From: Arthrobacter sp. ISL-30
Lineage (GTDB): Bacteria; Actinomycetota; Actinomycetes; Actinomycetales; Micrococcaceae
Length of the DNA stretch: 58,663 bases
Assembly (NCBI RefSeq): GCF_018613855.1
Contig: NZ_JAGGPK010000061.1
Location: forward strand, 1-58,663
Direction of reading: 5' to 3'
Part shown: positions 1 through 7,622 of the stretch, one piece after another
How positions within the stretch are numbered: position 1 is the first letter of the stretch
Layout of the letters: the number at the start of each line of letters is the position of its first letter
Made by a program: the position numbers and the translations under genes
The notes under the pieces: model-generated
Told to the model about the DNA's origin: nothing
Database searches by the model: none
Seen by the model: the letters and a program-made list of their open reading frames with translations, nothing else

Positions 1-1035
1 GCGCCTTGGGCCGACTTCACTTTTACGCCCTGGAAGAGCAAATGGAATGCTGGCTGCTCAACGCCGCACACATGAAGGCCGTCCCGGGGCGCGAGACCGA
101 CGTGAAAGACGCAGAGTGGATTCGCCCAACTGCTTGAGCACGGATTGGTTCGACCCTCGTTCATGCTGCCGCCTCCAGTCCGCCGCCTGCGCATGCTGAC
201 GCGTTACCGAGTGCTGCTGATGGGTGATCGGACCAGGGACACCGGCAGGTTGGAGACGATGCTCGAAGATGCCAGCATCAAGCTCTCCTCAGTCGCATCG
301 TCGGTGACCACCGTCTCCGCACGAGCCATGCTCGCGGCATTGATAGCAGGCGAGGCCGACCCCGAGGTCCTGGCACAACTGGCCAAAGGAAAAATGCGGT
401 CCAAGATCCCCGACCTGATCGAGGCATTGACAGGTCACTTCGACGCCGACCATGCCCGGCTGGCTGCCGCAATGCTGGGTCGCCTGGACCAGGTCGAGGT
501 CTCCTTGGCGGCACTGGATAAGACCATCGAGACCGCCTCGCGGCCGTGGGCCCACCAGATCCAGCTACTGCAGACGATCCCCGGGGTAGGACTGAAAGTC
601 GCGCAGGTCATCATCGCCGAAACAGGCGGTGACATGTCCCAGTTCCCCTCGGCGGCGCACCTGGCCGCCTGGGCCGGAGTCGCGCCGGCGATCCACGAAT
701 CCGCAGGACACCGCAGCCCGGCCGGTGCCAGACACGGAAACAAGTGGCTCACCTCAATGCTCGTCGAGGCGGCAGTGTCGGCGTCCCGTAGCAATAACAC
801 CTACCTGTCGGCGCAACAGTCCCGGATCGCCTCCCGGCGTGGTGCCAAACGAGCCCAGATCGCAGCCGCCCACTCAATCCTCGTCAGCGCCTACTACATG
901 CTCCAGCGCAACGAGCCCTACCATGACCTCGGGCCCGAGTGGCTGCAGCAACGGCACGAGCAAACCCACACCCGCCGACTCGTAGCGCAACTCGAACGTC
1001 TAGGTCATACCGTCGTCATCGACCCAGCCGCCTGA
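1..1035 (+). pseudogene. IS110-family transposase, frameshifted and cut by the window edge
   Basis: The reading frame from the left edge encodes YALEEQMECWLLNAAHMKAV and the TDVKDAEWI segment typical of IS110 transposases. It then runs into a stop at 136-138. The rest of the protein continues in another frame from about 127 as QLLEHGLVRPS and contains the transposase_20 region (TIPGVGLKVAQVIIAETGG and AAWAGVAP) before ending at 1035. One extra C near 124 restores the frame if removed, so this is a one-base insertion in an otherwise well-conserved gene. The N-terminal part with the first catalytic Asp lies outside the window. The family assignment is firm. The element is probably inactive unless the shift is a sequencing error. 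Confidence 0.85.
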
Positions 1036-1108
1036 TTTCTAGACAGATAACTGACCGGAGAGACACTCCGGAGGGTCACCCATGGCCTGCTCGGGTTATT
1101 CACGGGTC

Positions 1109-1135
1109 TGTGGACACTGTCCACACCATTTTTTT
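1109..1135 (+). terminator. Palindrome plus T7 run, fragment of the 19.7-kb repeat
   Basis: TGTGGACA and TGTCCACA form a dyad around a single base, followed closely by seven T residues, as in an intrinsic terminator reading rightwards. The dyad and about 35 bases after it match 19691-19735, so this is a truncated copy of that repeat family. Confidence 0.55.
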
Positions 1136-1483
1136 GCCCGTTTTCCGGCACCATCACAGCTGCCGGCGGCCCTCAGGGTCGCGGAAGCTTTGTCTTGTGT
1201 GCCGTGGAGTTTCGGCGGGAACCGACGGACTGCAATGTCTGGACGGGGGCCAGGTCGACGGCCGCCACGAGCGGCCTGACCATCAAGCCAAAGCACGGGC
1301 ATGGAGTCAATGAGGATGAAGGGAGTCACACCTCCTCATCTGAACATCTCAAGCACTGAAAGACGGGAACGCACATGACCAACTCCAAGCCAGCATGACC
1401 CGTGTACAAAAGCGCCGTCAGCCGACATTGTCAGGGCGAGCGGGTGAACCACGCATCACATGCCCAGATCTGCACGGCTACTG

Positions 1484-1705
1484 TCGTTCTGACGTGTCCA
1501 TGATCGCTGGGCGGGCCCTCCGCGCAACCAGGGCGCTCCCGCGCCGGTCCCTTTGGTCAAAAACTTCGCTCGGCGCTCCCCCGTCGCTTCCCTCCTCGGC
1601 GAACTTTTTGACCCGGAACCGTCCCCCAAGTTGCACTCCGGCCCCTCAGCCCAGCGGCTGGTCCCCTATCCGAACGACGGCCAAAACCAACGACCGGAAC
1701 GGCTG
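1484..1705. repeat. Dispersed repeat D, copy 1
   Basis: The segment from GTCGTTCTGA to the CCAAAACCAACG region is clearly similar to 54922-55140 in the same orientation. Shared stretches include GCTGGGCGGGCCCTC, TTTGGTCAAAAACTTCGCTC and CAGCGGCTGGTCCCCTA. Within this copy GGTCAAAAA and TTTTTGACC form an imperfect dyad. No protein is conserved between the copies, so a non-coding repeat is the simplest reading. Confidence 0.75.
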
Positions 1706-1811
1706 AGGGTGAACGGCGACAGGAGCGATGGCAACGCCGAGACGCCTCGCGCTGGTCAAAACTTGGAACTCTCGCCCGGTCACCAGATGCCCTAACCTCA
1801 CCACTTCCCTA

Positions 1812-1825
1812 GGTGTCATGACACC
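1812..1825. promoter_or_regulatory. Perfect palindrome, likely autoregulatory operator
   Basis: GGTGTCATGACACC is a perfect 14-bp palindrome that ends 39 bp before the start codon of the RHH protein gene. RHH antitoxins usually bind such sites and repress their own operon, so this is the obvious operator candidate. Confidence 0.55.
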
Positions 1826-1864
1826 CCTAGACTGGGTTGAAGGCCACCTATCCAGGAGTGCAGC

Positions 1865-2377
1865 ATGTCAGCCGGCACCACACGCCACACCATCCGCATC
1901 GAAGACCAGCTCTGGAACAAAGCGCACGCCAAGGCAACCAGACACGGCACCACCGTCTCCGAACTCATACGGGAAGGACTGCGCAATTATGTGTCCGATA
2001 CAGCCGCCGGCACACCTGTTTCCTCCAGGCACACCCTGGCCGATTCCCTGGTCTACCTGGTTCCCGACACCCTCGATGATCTGCACGGCCCGGCCTCGGG
2101 CATCGTGGAGCTTCCCATCCACCTGGATTGGGGTCCGAACAGCCGCTATCTCGTGGACGATGACGGCAGCTGCAGCGCCCTCTACCAGCTGACACTGCAG
2201 AACTCGGGATCCATCGAGGAAATCTGCGGAATCCTCAACGCCGACCGGCTGACAGAGCTCTGGCCTTCGCTGCGGCTTCCCGACCGATGCAGACAGGCAT
2301 GGGAAGAAGCATTCCCCCAGCTACCCACCCACCGCGAAACCAAGGAACATCCTTCATGGACCACGCTCAACGGGTAG
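1865..2377 (+). CDS. RHH-domain antitoxin-like protein
   Basis: A 170-residue protein with an N-terminal ribbon-helix-helix segment at about residues 8-45 (HTIRIEDQLWNKAHAKA then TTVSELIREGLRNYV), the DNA-binding fold of many antitoxins. The C-terminal part of about 120 residues is acidic and not recognised; it may bind the partner. AGGAG at 1854-1858 sets the ATG start. The last 22 bp overlap the next gene, an AbiEii-type nucleotidyltransferase, so the two are translationally coupled. A perfect palindrome 39 bp upstream suggests autorepression. AbiE systems normally use a winged-helix AbiEi antitoxin, so an RHH partner is less usual. The antitoxin role is inferred from domain and context. 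Confidence 0.75.
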   Translation: MSAGTTRHTIRIEDQLWNKAHAKATRHGTTVSELIREGLRNYVSDTAAGTPVSSRHTLADSLVYLVPDTLDDLHGPASGIVELPIHLDWGPNSRYLVDDDGSCSALYQLTLQNSGSIEEICGILNADRLTELWPSLRLPDRCRQAWEEAFPQLPTHRETKEHPSWTTLNG

Positions 2378-3078
2378 CGACCGAAATTGCCCTGTCAGTC
2401 TTGGCCGGCGACGGGTTCCTCCTTGCCGGGGGCCAGGCACTGGCCGAACACGGGGTCATCGACCGTCTATCGAAGGACGTCGACCTGTTCGCACTGCACC
2501 GCAAGCACACCCCCGAAACGTTTGCTGCCTCAGTGCAGAAAATGACCGAGGCCCTTGAATCAGCCGGATACACCGTCGCGATCACCCGTCAATACGAAGA
2601 GTTCGCCAGTCTCACCGTGGACAAGGACGGCGAAGCGGTTGTGATGGATCTGGGGCTGGACTGGTGGGAGAACCAGCCCGCGATCGTGGATTTTGGGCCC
2701 GTCCTGTCGCTCGAGGATTCCGTGGCGGCGAAGCTGATCGCGGTCTATTCACGCGGATACGCCCGCGATTACCTGGACGCCTATTCCATCCTCGCCAGCG
2801 GCCGATTCAGCCACCAGCAGCTGATTGGCCTGTGCCGACGCAGGGACCCGCACCTGGACCTTGGCATGTTCGCCGCATCAATGACCCGCTACAGGGAAAT
2901 GCCAACCACCGAGTACACCAAATACGGCCTGCCCACCGCCGAGCTCTCCACACTGGCCGCAACCCTCGACAAATTCGCCCGCACGGTCCAACTCCACGCA
3001 ACAACCGAAGGCATGGCAGCCCGTCCCGTCGATCTCGCCGGCCCCGGAAACCCCGACCCGGGAATCGGCCTGCGGTAA
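2356..3078 (+). CDS. AbiEii/AbiGii-type nucleotidyltransferase, probable toxin
   Basis: A 240-residue protein. The ATG at 2356 is chosen because AAGGA lies 9 bp upstream and the conserved motif starts soon after. Residues 24-43 carry the nucleotidyltransferase signature (AGGQALAEHG, then R37-L-S-K-D41-V-D43). The later YSRGYARDYLDAYSI segment fits the conserved RDxxD region of the AbiEii/MenT superfamily. Members modify tRNA or other substrates with nucleotides and act as toxins in abortive infection or toxin-antitoxin systems. It overlaps the upstream RHH gene by 22 bp. The toxin role is inferred; fold and motif are visible. Confidence 0.82.
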   Translation: MDHAQRVATEIALSVLAGDGFLLAGGQALAEHGVIDRLSKDVDLFALHRKHTPETFAASVQKMTEALESAGYTVAITRQYEEFASLTVDKDGEAVVMDLGLDWWENQPAIVDFGPVLSLEDSVAAKLIAVYSRGYARDYLDAYSILASGRFSHQQLIGLCRRRDPHLDLGMFAASMTRYREMPTTEYTKYGLPTAELSTLAATLDKFARTVQLHATTEGMAARPVDLAGPGNPDPGIGLR

Positions 3079-3226
3079 AACGGCATCACCAGCATGATCG
3101 CCTCACCGTGGAAAGCTGGAAGGCGTCTAAGCGACGGTGTCTGGCGCAGCCAAGAAAAGTGGCGCAGCTAAATGGCGAAGCTAAAATAAGGGCACGCATG
3201 CAGTGGGCGGTGCCGTCCGCCGGGCA

Positions 3227-3424
3227 CTACGGCTGACTTGTTGGCGCCCAGCCCTTTCCTTCCGCCCAGGCAGAACAGAGCTTGAAGGCGACGTCCGCGG
3301 CCCCGATAGTGGCCCCGGTGGGCGACCCGTCGGAATCTGGGTCTTCTTTCCCGGTTTCGTGGCCTGCCGCGCTACCGACCATGAATGCCGTAATCGGTGC
3401 TGCCGCATGAATCACGGCGGCCAT
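3227..3424 (-). CDS. Small hypothetical protein (uncertain)
   Basis: A 65-residue frame with an N-terminal hydrophobic stretch (AAVIHAAAPITAFMVGSAAG) followed by a polar region. It starts 13 bp before the end of the preceding membrane-protein frame, so the two could be coupled. Equally, they may be pieces of one gene split by a frameshift, since the upstream part of this frame reads LFTDRS before the Met. No family is recognised and no strong ribosome binding site is seen. Confidence 0.3.
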   Translation of the reverse strand: MAAVIHAAAPITAFMVGSAAGHETGKEDPDSDGSPTGATIGAADVAFKLCSAWAEGKGWAPTSQP

Positions 3425-3726
3425 GCTGCGGTCCGTGAATAGGTCCCGACGGCTTTCCAGGCCGGGTCTCTTCGGTCACGCCAGTGGACGAGGGTGCGGA
3501 GCATGTGTACGAACATCCCCGTCCAGAGGGCGGCCGCGGCCAGACGGAGTGCGGTGATCGGGATACCGAGGGCGGGGTCAGCTTGCTGGGGGTGGGCACG
3601 CAGTGCTTCGGCGACGATGACAGCCGCCAGCGCCAGCCAAAGCCATCGGCTCCAGTCCAAACGGGCATGCAAGTCGTCGCTGCCGGCGTAGACCTGGAGG
3701 GTCATCTCGGTTCGAGATGCATTCAT
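3412..3726 (-). CDS. Small two-segment membrane protein
   Basis: The ATG at 3726 gives a 104-residue product with two hydrophobic segments (LWLALAAVIVAEAL and TALRLAAAALWTGMFVHML) separated by a short polar loop, and a basic C-terminus. It sits just downstream of the SRPBCC gene ending at 3791, on the same strand. The family is not recognised. The end of the frame overlaps the next small frame, so a frameshift at the C-terminus is possible. Confidence 0.45.
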   Translation of the reverse strand: MNASRTEMTLQVYAGSDDLHARLDWSRWLWLALAAVIVAEALRAHPQQADPALGIPITALRLAAAALWTGMFVHMLRTLVHWRDRRDPAWKAVGTYSRTAAWPP

Positions 3727-3790
3727 GATTTGCCCCGATCTGCTCCTTTCTCCACACCGGGGTGCACTCTGACCCGCGAACTGCACTCGG

Positions 3791-4285
3791 TCAGGCGAGG
3801 GCTGCGTCGATACGTGGGCCGAGCACCTGGGCGCCGTCGGCTACCTCATTGGGCTGCCCGGTGCCAGTGGCGATCAGGTCGCGCAGGCTGTGCCCGACAT
3901 AGAAGCGCCAGCTCTTGTGGCAGATCTCGTAGCACTCAAATTCAGGGATCAGACCGACGTGGTTGAAGGCCAGCTCTGTTTTGCCGTCAGGGCCGGTGCT
4001 GATCTCGAAGTGGATCTCGGTGTCGATCCACTCCTCTTGGTCCCCGACGAACGAGAAGGTGTTGTCGAGAACGCGCCAATTCACGCGCTTCTTGGGTACC
4101 ACCTCGGTCACCCGGACCCGGCAGCTGTGGACGTCGGGCACCTCGTATGCGAACTCGTCTCCTTCGACGACGGTGCCACCTTGGATGTTCTTCGACCACC
4201 AGCCTCGAACATTAGTCACCGCGTTGAAGACCTCTTCGGGCGACTGGTCGAACGCCAGGGTGATCGTCGTGCTCTGATCAGTCAT
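3791..4285 (-). CDS. SRPBCC (AHSA1-like) domain protein
   Basis: The ATG at 4285 follows GAGGAG at good spacing and gives 164 residues. The sequence TTITLAFDQSPEEVFNAVTN followed by RGWWSKNIQGG is the typical start of an AHSA1/SRPBCC domain, a hydrophobic ligand-binding cavity fold. The domain continues to a conserved tryptophan-rich end (CHKSWRFYVGHSLRDLI). Such proteins are often co-transcribed with ArsR repressors, as here: the ArsR-SRPBCC fusion gene ends 50 bp upstream on the same strand. The ligand cannot be read from the sequence. Confidence 0.8.
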   Translation of the reverse strand: MTDQSTTITLAFDQSPEEVFNAVTNVRGWWSKNIQGGTVVEGDEFAYEVPDVHSCRVRVTEVVPKKRVNWRVLDNTFSFVGDQEEWIDTEIHFEISTGPDGKTELAFNHVGLIPEFECYEICHKSWRFYVGHSLRDLIATGTGQPNEVADGAQVLGPRIDAALA

Positions 4286-4335
4286 TTGCTGCTCCTCTTT
4301 CATGTTGGAAGTGGCTCCGAGGACGCGTTGGCGTC

Positions 4336-5142
4336 CTACTCGAAGGGGTTGTTCATGTCGAAGGGCGACTGCGGCAGCACCTCGCCGGTCTCCAGGAGCG
4401 ACTTGAGGTTGGCCAGGACTCCGGACCAGCCGTGGGAAATCCCGGCGAAGGTGCCCGGGTCCGGGACATTCTCGTGGGTGACGGTCAGCCGAACGATGTC
4501 TTCGTGGGGCTCGATCTGGAACGTGACTACTGACGGGTCGGTGGACTGGGGGTCGGTGTCGGTGAACTCGAAGGTGTACGACAGCCGTCGGGGCGGATCG
4601 GACTCCAGCACGCGGCCGTGGACCTTGTAATTGCCGGATCCGTCGAGTTCCCGGTGCTCCCATCGCGAGCCGGGCTGCCAGTCCGAGACGTTGGCGTGAT
4701 GCCAGTACTGGGCGGTCAGGTCAGCGTCCGTGAGTGCCTCCCAGACTTGCTGAGCGGACGCGCGGATGTAGGTGACGTAGACGTACGTCGGGATGGTCTC
4801 GCTGGCGGTGGTCATGGCGTTCTCCTCTGCGGTGTTCTTGATGGCGGCGAGTGCGTCGAGTCGGGGCTGGTCGAAGCCGGCGATCCAGCGCTGCTGAATC
4901 TCGTGGATGGGTGTCGGGTTGAGGTAGTGCAGTCGCTGCCTGCCCCGGTGCACTACGGCGACGAGGTTGGCTTCCTGGAGCAGGTCCAGGTGCTGGGTGA
5001 CGGACTGGCGGGCCATGTCGAGGTGCTCGCACAGTTCCCCCAGAGTCTGGCCGTTGCGCTCCCGGAGACGATCCAGCATCAGCCGGCGGGTGGGGTCGGC
5101 CAGCGCCTTAAAGACGGCATTGAGGCTCTCCCGTGTACTCAC
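4336..5142 (-). CDS. ArsR-type repressor fused to an SRPBCC domain
   Basis: A 268-residue fusion. Residues about 5-85 form an ArsR winged helix (FKALADPTRRLMLDRL, then DMARQSVTQHLDLLQEANLV). Residues about 120-250 form an AHSA1/SRPBCC domain (YVYVTYIRASAQQVWEALTD, then YWHHANVSDWQPGSRWEHR). I take the GTG at 5142 because the ArsR domain starts there and a perfect 20-bp palindrome lies only 9 bp upstream, where an operator would overlap the promoter. No metal-binding Cys cluster of classical ArsR sensors is visible, so the SRPBCC part may sense a small organic ligand. It is the first gene of a unit with the SRPBCC gene at 3791. Confidence 0.82.
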   Translation of the reverse strand: MSTRESLNAVFKALADPTRRLMLDRLRERNGQTLGELCEHLDMARQSVTQHLDLLQEANLVAVVHRGRQRLHYLNPTPIHEIQQRWIAGFDQPRLDALAAIKNTAEENAMTTASETIPTYVYVTYIRASAQQVWEALTDADLTAQYWHHANVSDWQPGSRWEHRELDGSGNYKVHGRVLESDPPRRLSYTFEFTDTDPQSTDPSVVTFQIEPHEDIVRLTVTHENVPDPGTFAGISHGWSGVLANLKSLLETGEVLPQSPFDMNNPFE

Positions 5143-5151
5143 AAACCCATC

Positions 5152-5171
5152 ATGCAGGTATTTACCTGCAT
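5152..5171. promoter_or_regulatory. Perfect 20-bp palindrome upstream of the ArsR fusion gene
   Basis: ATGCAGGTATTTACCTGCAT is a perfect inverted repeat ending 9 bp before the GTG start of the ArsR-type gene. ArsR dimers bind such dyads, so autoregulation is likely. Confidence 0.65.
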
Positions 5172-5418
5172 TTGCAAGTGGCCGCCTGGTCCCCTCGATC
5201 GCGAGGAGCAACTGCGTCAGCGGGTCCTGTCACAACTTCTTCGGGTGACAGGACCGCCCCCCACTGGATGGGATGGCTACGCAGGCACCGTTCCCAGTTC
5301 CTTGGTTCTATGGGGGTCCGATCTCGTGTGGTCGACTGTGGCACAAGCTTGATCGCTTGGTTGGTGGACGACGGGTTCTCACTGCGTGTCGCTCAGGTGT
5401 TCGTCATATTGGCGGCCA

Positions 5419-5643
5419 TTATTGGCATAGGAGATGACTGCGCATGTCGGGGTACACGCTGCTCGCGTTGTCGTGATCGACTGTACGGATCACCCGCGTG
5501 GAAACACCCTGCTTTTCCATGATCAGGCGGCTGACGCGGATCAGGCCCTCGGTATTGCTCACTTCCGGTGATCGTTTGAGAGTCCCGTTGAAGAACAGCG
5601 CCTTGAGGTCGCTGTAGTCCCCCGGTGCCTTGGCTTCATCCAC
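5419..5643 (-). pseudogene. 5' fragment of a flavodoxin/NADPH-FMN reductase-like gene
   Basis: Starting at a possible GTG (5643), the frame reads SDLKALFFNGTLKRSPE, TEGLIRVSRLIMEKQGVS and VIRTVDHD, then VYPDM. This is the N-terminal flavin-phosphate-binding region of actinobacterial flavodoxin-fold FMN reductases. The frame stops after about 75 residues, whereas family members have about 190-200. The rest is absent, so this is a truncated remnant. It lies directly against a GH15 fragment, which points to a deletion junction. Confidence 0.65.
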
Positions 5644-5674
5644 GTGGCGCTCCCAGGGGTGTATCGGGCTGAGG

Positions 5675-5917
5675 CACCACGGAGCCCTCAGCGGAGATCC
5701 GTCCGGTCTCAAGGATGACGGTCCCGGGCAGGTACCTGCGGCGCCGGGCCGTGAGTCCCTGGAGAGTGAAGGACCAGTGGCCGGCATCCGGGTGCAGCAG
5801 GCGGCTGAACACGCTGTGCCCGTCGAACCGTTCCGGGCACCACCAATCAATCGAGCCGCTGGACGTGGCCGGAGCCCCACCCCGGCGGCCTCCGAGGAGG
5901 GCATGATCGGAGATCAG
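5675..5917 (-). pseudogene. N-terminal fragment of a GH15 glycoside hydrolase gene
   Basis: The minus-strand frame encodes ISDHALLGG, SSGSIDWWCPERFDG and RRRRYLPGTVILET. These match the order of the start of GH15 trehalase/glucoamylase-like proteins (IEDYALIGD, DGSIDWLCLPRFDS, YRPGTLVLET). Only about 80 of about 600 residues remain, and no convincing start codon precedes them. It is a decayed remnant with no expected function. Confidence 0.6.
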
Positions 5918-5958
5918 AGAGTCCCCTCCCCGAGTCGCTCGTGCTCCAGGCGCTGCGC

Positions 5959-6240
5959 TCATTCCTGAAGCGTGACCCCGTGCCAGAAGGCGATCCGGTT
6001 TTTCACCGCTTCCGCGCCTGGAATCGGCTCCGCGTAGTACCAGGCGGCATTCCGGTTCTCTCTGCCGTCCACCAGGAGCGTGTAGTAGCTCGCGACGCCC
6101 TTCCACCCGCAGAACGTGTGCTCGTCCGAAGGCTGGAGGAACTCGGACCGTATCGATTCCCGGGGGAAGTAGTGATTGCCCTCGACAACCACCGTGTCAT
6201 CTGACTCGGCGACAATCGCCCCGTTCCAGATCGCCTTCAC
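5959..6240 (-). CDS. DUF427 domain protein
   Basis: A 93-residue protein matching DUF427 along its whole length: an N-terminal WNGAIVAESDDTVVVEGNHY, the FCGWKGVASYY core and a C-terminal NRIAFWHGV. The family is a small beta-rich domain, common in actinobacteria and often beside redox or stress genes; its biochemical role is not established. The GTG start overlaps the stop of the cysteine hydrolase gene (GTGA), so the two genes form a coupled pair. A paralogue is at 11819-12115 and a decayed copy at about 9130-9300. Confidence 0.85.
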   Translation of the reverse strand: MKAIWNGAIVAESDDTVVVEGNHYFPRESIRSEFLQPSDEHTFCGWKGVASYYTLLVDGRENRNAAWYYAEPIPGAEAVKNRIAFWHGVTLQE

Positions 6241-6881
6241 AGCCGAGACACTGCTTCCTGTGTCGAAAGCACCTCCGCGGCGAGATACCTGAAGTTGGTC
6301 AAGGCCGCGGCCATGCCGTCCCCGAGTTCAGGGTGTCGGGCGGCAGCGGTTGCATCGGCGACGACGGCGACCTCAAAGCCCTGTTCGAGCAGGTCCCGCA
6401 GGTGGCTTTCAACGCAAAGGTTCGCGGACATCCCGGCGAGCACCACCTTGCTGATACCCCGTTTGCGGAGCTGCAGCGCGACGTCGTTGTTCTGTGGGCC
6501 ATAGACTTTGTGCGGGCTGCACACCACTGTCCGGGAGTCCTGCAGGTAGGGCTTGTACTCCGGCAGCCAGTCAGCTCCGGATCCTTCGAAATCCGTCATG
6601 TCCAGCGGATGCCGCCGTTCGAACATGCTGATCTCGTGCATCTTCTGCTCCAGCGTCCCGCCGAACTCCCAGCGTCGATCGTAGGGGTAGTAGTAATGGG
6701 GCGAGACGAAGATCCCGTAACCGGATTCCAAGGCCGTGGCCATCAACTGGCCGAGGTGCTCGACCGTGCCGTTCTCCTGCACATTTTCGCCTACCAACTC
6801 CCACGTGACGCCCTTGGGGCTGAGGAAGTCCACCTGTGGATCTGTGACCACGATGGCGGTGTCGGATGGGGTGAACTGCAT
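6237..6881 (-). CDS. Isochorismatase-family cysteine hydrolase
   Basis: A 214-residue alpha/beta hydrolase of the isochorismatase-like cysteine hydrolase family. The catalytic triad is visible as D18 (TDPQVDFL), K125 (CSPHKVYGP) and C156 (VLAGMSANLCVESHLRDL). The ATG at 6881 is preceded by AGGAGGT. Family members hydrolyse amides or vinyl ethers; the substrate here is unknown. It is translationally coupled to the DUF427 gene. Upstream lies a Crp/Fnr-like half-conserved site with a -10 element (6922-6964), suggesting the same regulator as the 12-15 kb genes. Confidence 0.85.
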   Translation of the reverse strand: MQFTPSDTAIVVTDPQVDFLSPKGVTWELVGENVQENGTVEHLGQLMATALESGYGIFVSPHYYYPYDRRWEFGGTLEQKMHEISMFERRHPLDMTDFEGSGADWLPEYKPYLQDSRTVVCSPHKVYGPQNNDVALQLRKRGISKVVLAGMSANLCVESHLRDLLEQGFEVAVVADATAAARHPELGDGMAAALTNFRYLAAEVLSTQEAVSRL

Positions 6882-6921
6882 GGTGACCTCCTGCTGTTCC
6901 CAATGGTTCTTCTTCTGCCTT

Positions 6922-6964
6922 ACGGTACGAGGCCCCCAGCTGGCAGTCCGTGATGTAGGACACA
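6922..6964 (-). promoter_or_regulatory. Candidate Crp/Fnr-activated promoter of the cysteine hydrolase operon
   Basis: Read on the minus strand: TGTGTCCTACATCACG, 21 nt, then TACCGT. The upstream half (TGTGT) is perfect and the downstream half is degenerate. The spacing is one nucleotide shorter than in the three better sites at 13.4, 14.7 and 14.9 kb. Confidence 0.45.
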
Positions 6965-7023
6965 TAAGGCCGAAAGAACTTCGGCATCTAGGGATACAGC
7001 TGCCTTGTTGGGCCGGATACGGG

Positions 7024-7413
7024 TCAGAGGTAGCTGCAGATCCTCCCGGGATCGCAATCAGCGGGCTCGACCGTGGCGATGGCCTGGTAATGCTCCGCGA
7101 CGGCAGTTCTGAGGGCCGTCAGTTCGGCGATCTGCTGGTCAAGGTGTGCCAGCTGCACCCCGAGCTCATCGCGCACATGCGAGCACGGTGAGTTGCCGGT
7201 GTCACGGATGCGCAGGATCTCCTGCGTCTGGGCGAGGCTGAACCCGGCGTTCTTGCTGCGCTGGATGAATTCGAGCCGGTTCACTGTTTCCGCGCTATAT
7301 TCCCGGTACCCTGAGCGCGTACGCCGGACCGCCGGCAGGAGGCCGCGCTCTTCATAGAACCTCAACGCTTTCACTGTCATGCCGACCGCGGCGGCCGCTT
7401 CACCGATACGCAT
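7024..7413 (-). CDS. merR: MerR-family metal-responsive regulator
   Basis: A 129-residue MerR-type regulator. The ATG at 7413 follows AAGGAG. Residues 1-70 form the winged helix (MRIGEAAAAVGMTVKALRFY), then a dimerisation helix, and cysteines sit in NSPCSHV and in the C-terminal tail ADCDPGRICSYL. That layout is typical of Hg(II)/heavy-metal MerR proteins of actinobacteria. It is divergent from merA with 209 bp between the starts, containing a MerR-type promoter. MerR proteins twist such overlong-spacer promoters when metal binds. A second matching promoter is at 9576-9606. Confidence 0.85.
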   Translation of the reverse strand: MRIGEAAAAVGMTVKALRFYEERGLLPAVRRTRSGYREYSAETVNRLEFIQRSKNAGFSLAQTQEILRIRDTGNSPCSHVRDELGVQLAHLDQQIAELTALRTAVAEHYQAIATVEPADCDPGRICSYL

Positions 7414-7523
7414 GGCCGTCTCCTTTATCCAGAACTTTGCCTTGCAGGTTGCAGGCCCCCGCTCTCTCCACCCCTGCTGAAAGCCCGGTTCTACGAGAGC
7501 CCGTGTCCTGCCACATGCATATC

Positions 7524-7554
7524 TTGACCCTCCCCTCCGGGGAAGGTCCACAGT
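7524..7554 (+). promoter_or_regulatory. MerR-type promoter/operator of merA
   Basis: TTGACC at 7524-7529 is followed by a dyad (GACC-C-TCCCC, TCC, GGGGA-A-GGTC; 7526-7548) filling a spacer of about 19 bp before the expected -10 position (CACAGT, a weak match). The overlong spacer with a central dyad is the hallmark of promoters controlled by MerR-family activators. Confidence 0.7.
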
Positions 7555-7622
7555 GGTCTGCAACAAGCAAACGATGCCCTCCGAACCGCAGGCTTTCGAA
7601 GGCATGAACGGGAAGGTGCCCA

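Larger units (their letters stand above)
1036..1864. other. Gene-free stretch with two repeat fragments
   Basis: No convincing gene is visible here. The stretch holds the downstream flank of the IS110 remnant, a terminator-like palindrome (1109-1135) shared with repeats at 19.7 kb, a repeat of about 220 bp (1484-1705) shared with 54.9-55.1 kb, and the operator-like palindrome of the following gene pair (1812-1825). Confidence 0.6.

Noticed and set aside
2664..3236. 190-residue frame overlapping the nucleotidyltransferase gene
   Set aside because: It is Arg/Pro-rich, out of frame with a conserved protein and has no ribosome binding site.
7502..7517. Additional Crp/Fnr site in the merR-merA gap
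   Set aside because: Both halves are degenerate and no TANNNT element lies at the 21-22 nt spacing seen at the other sites.
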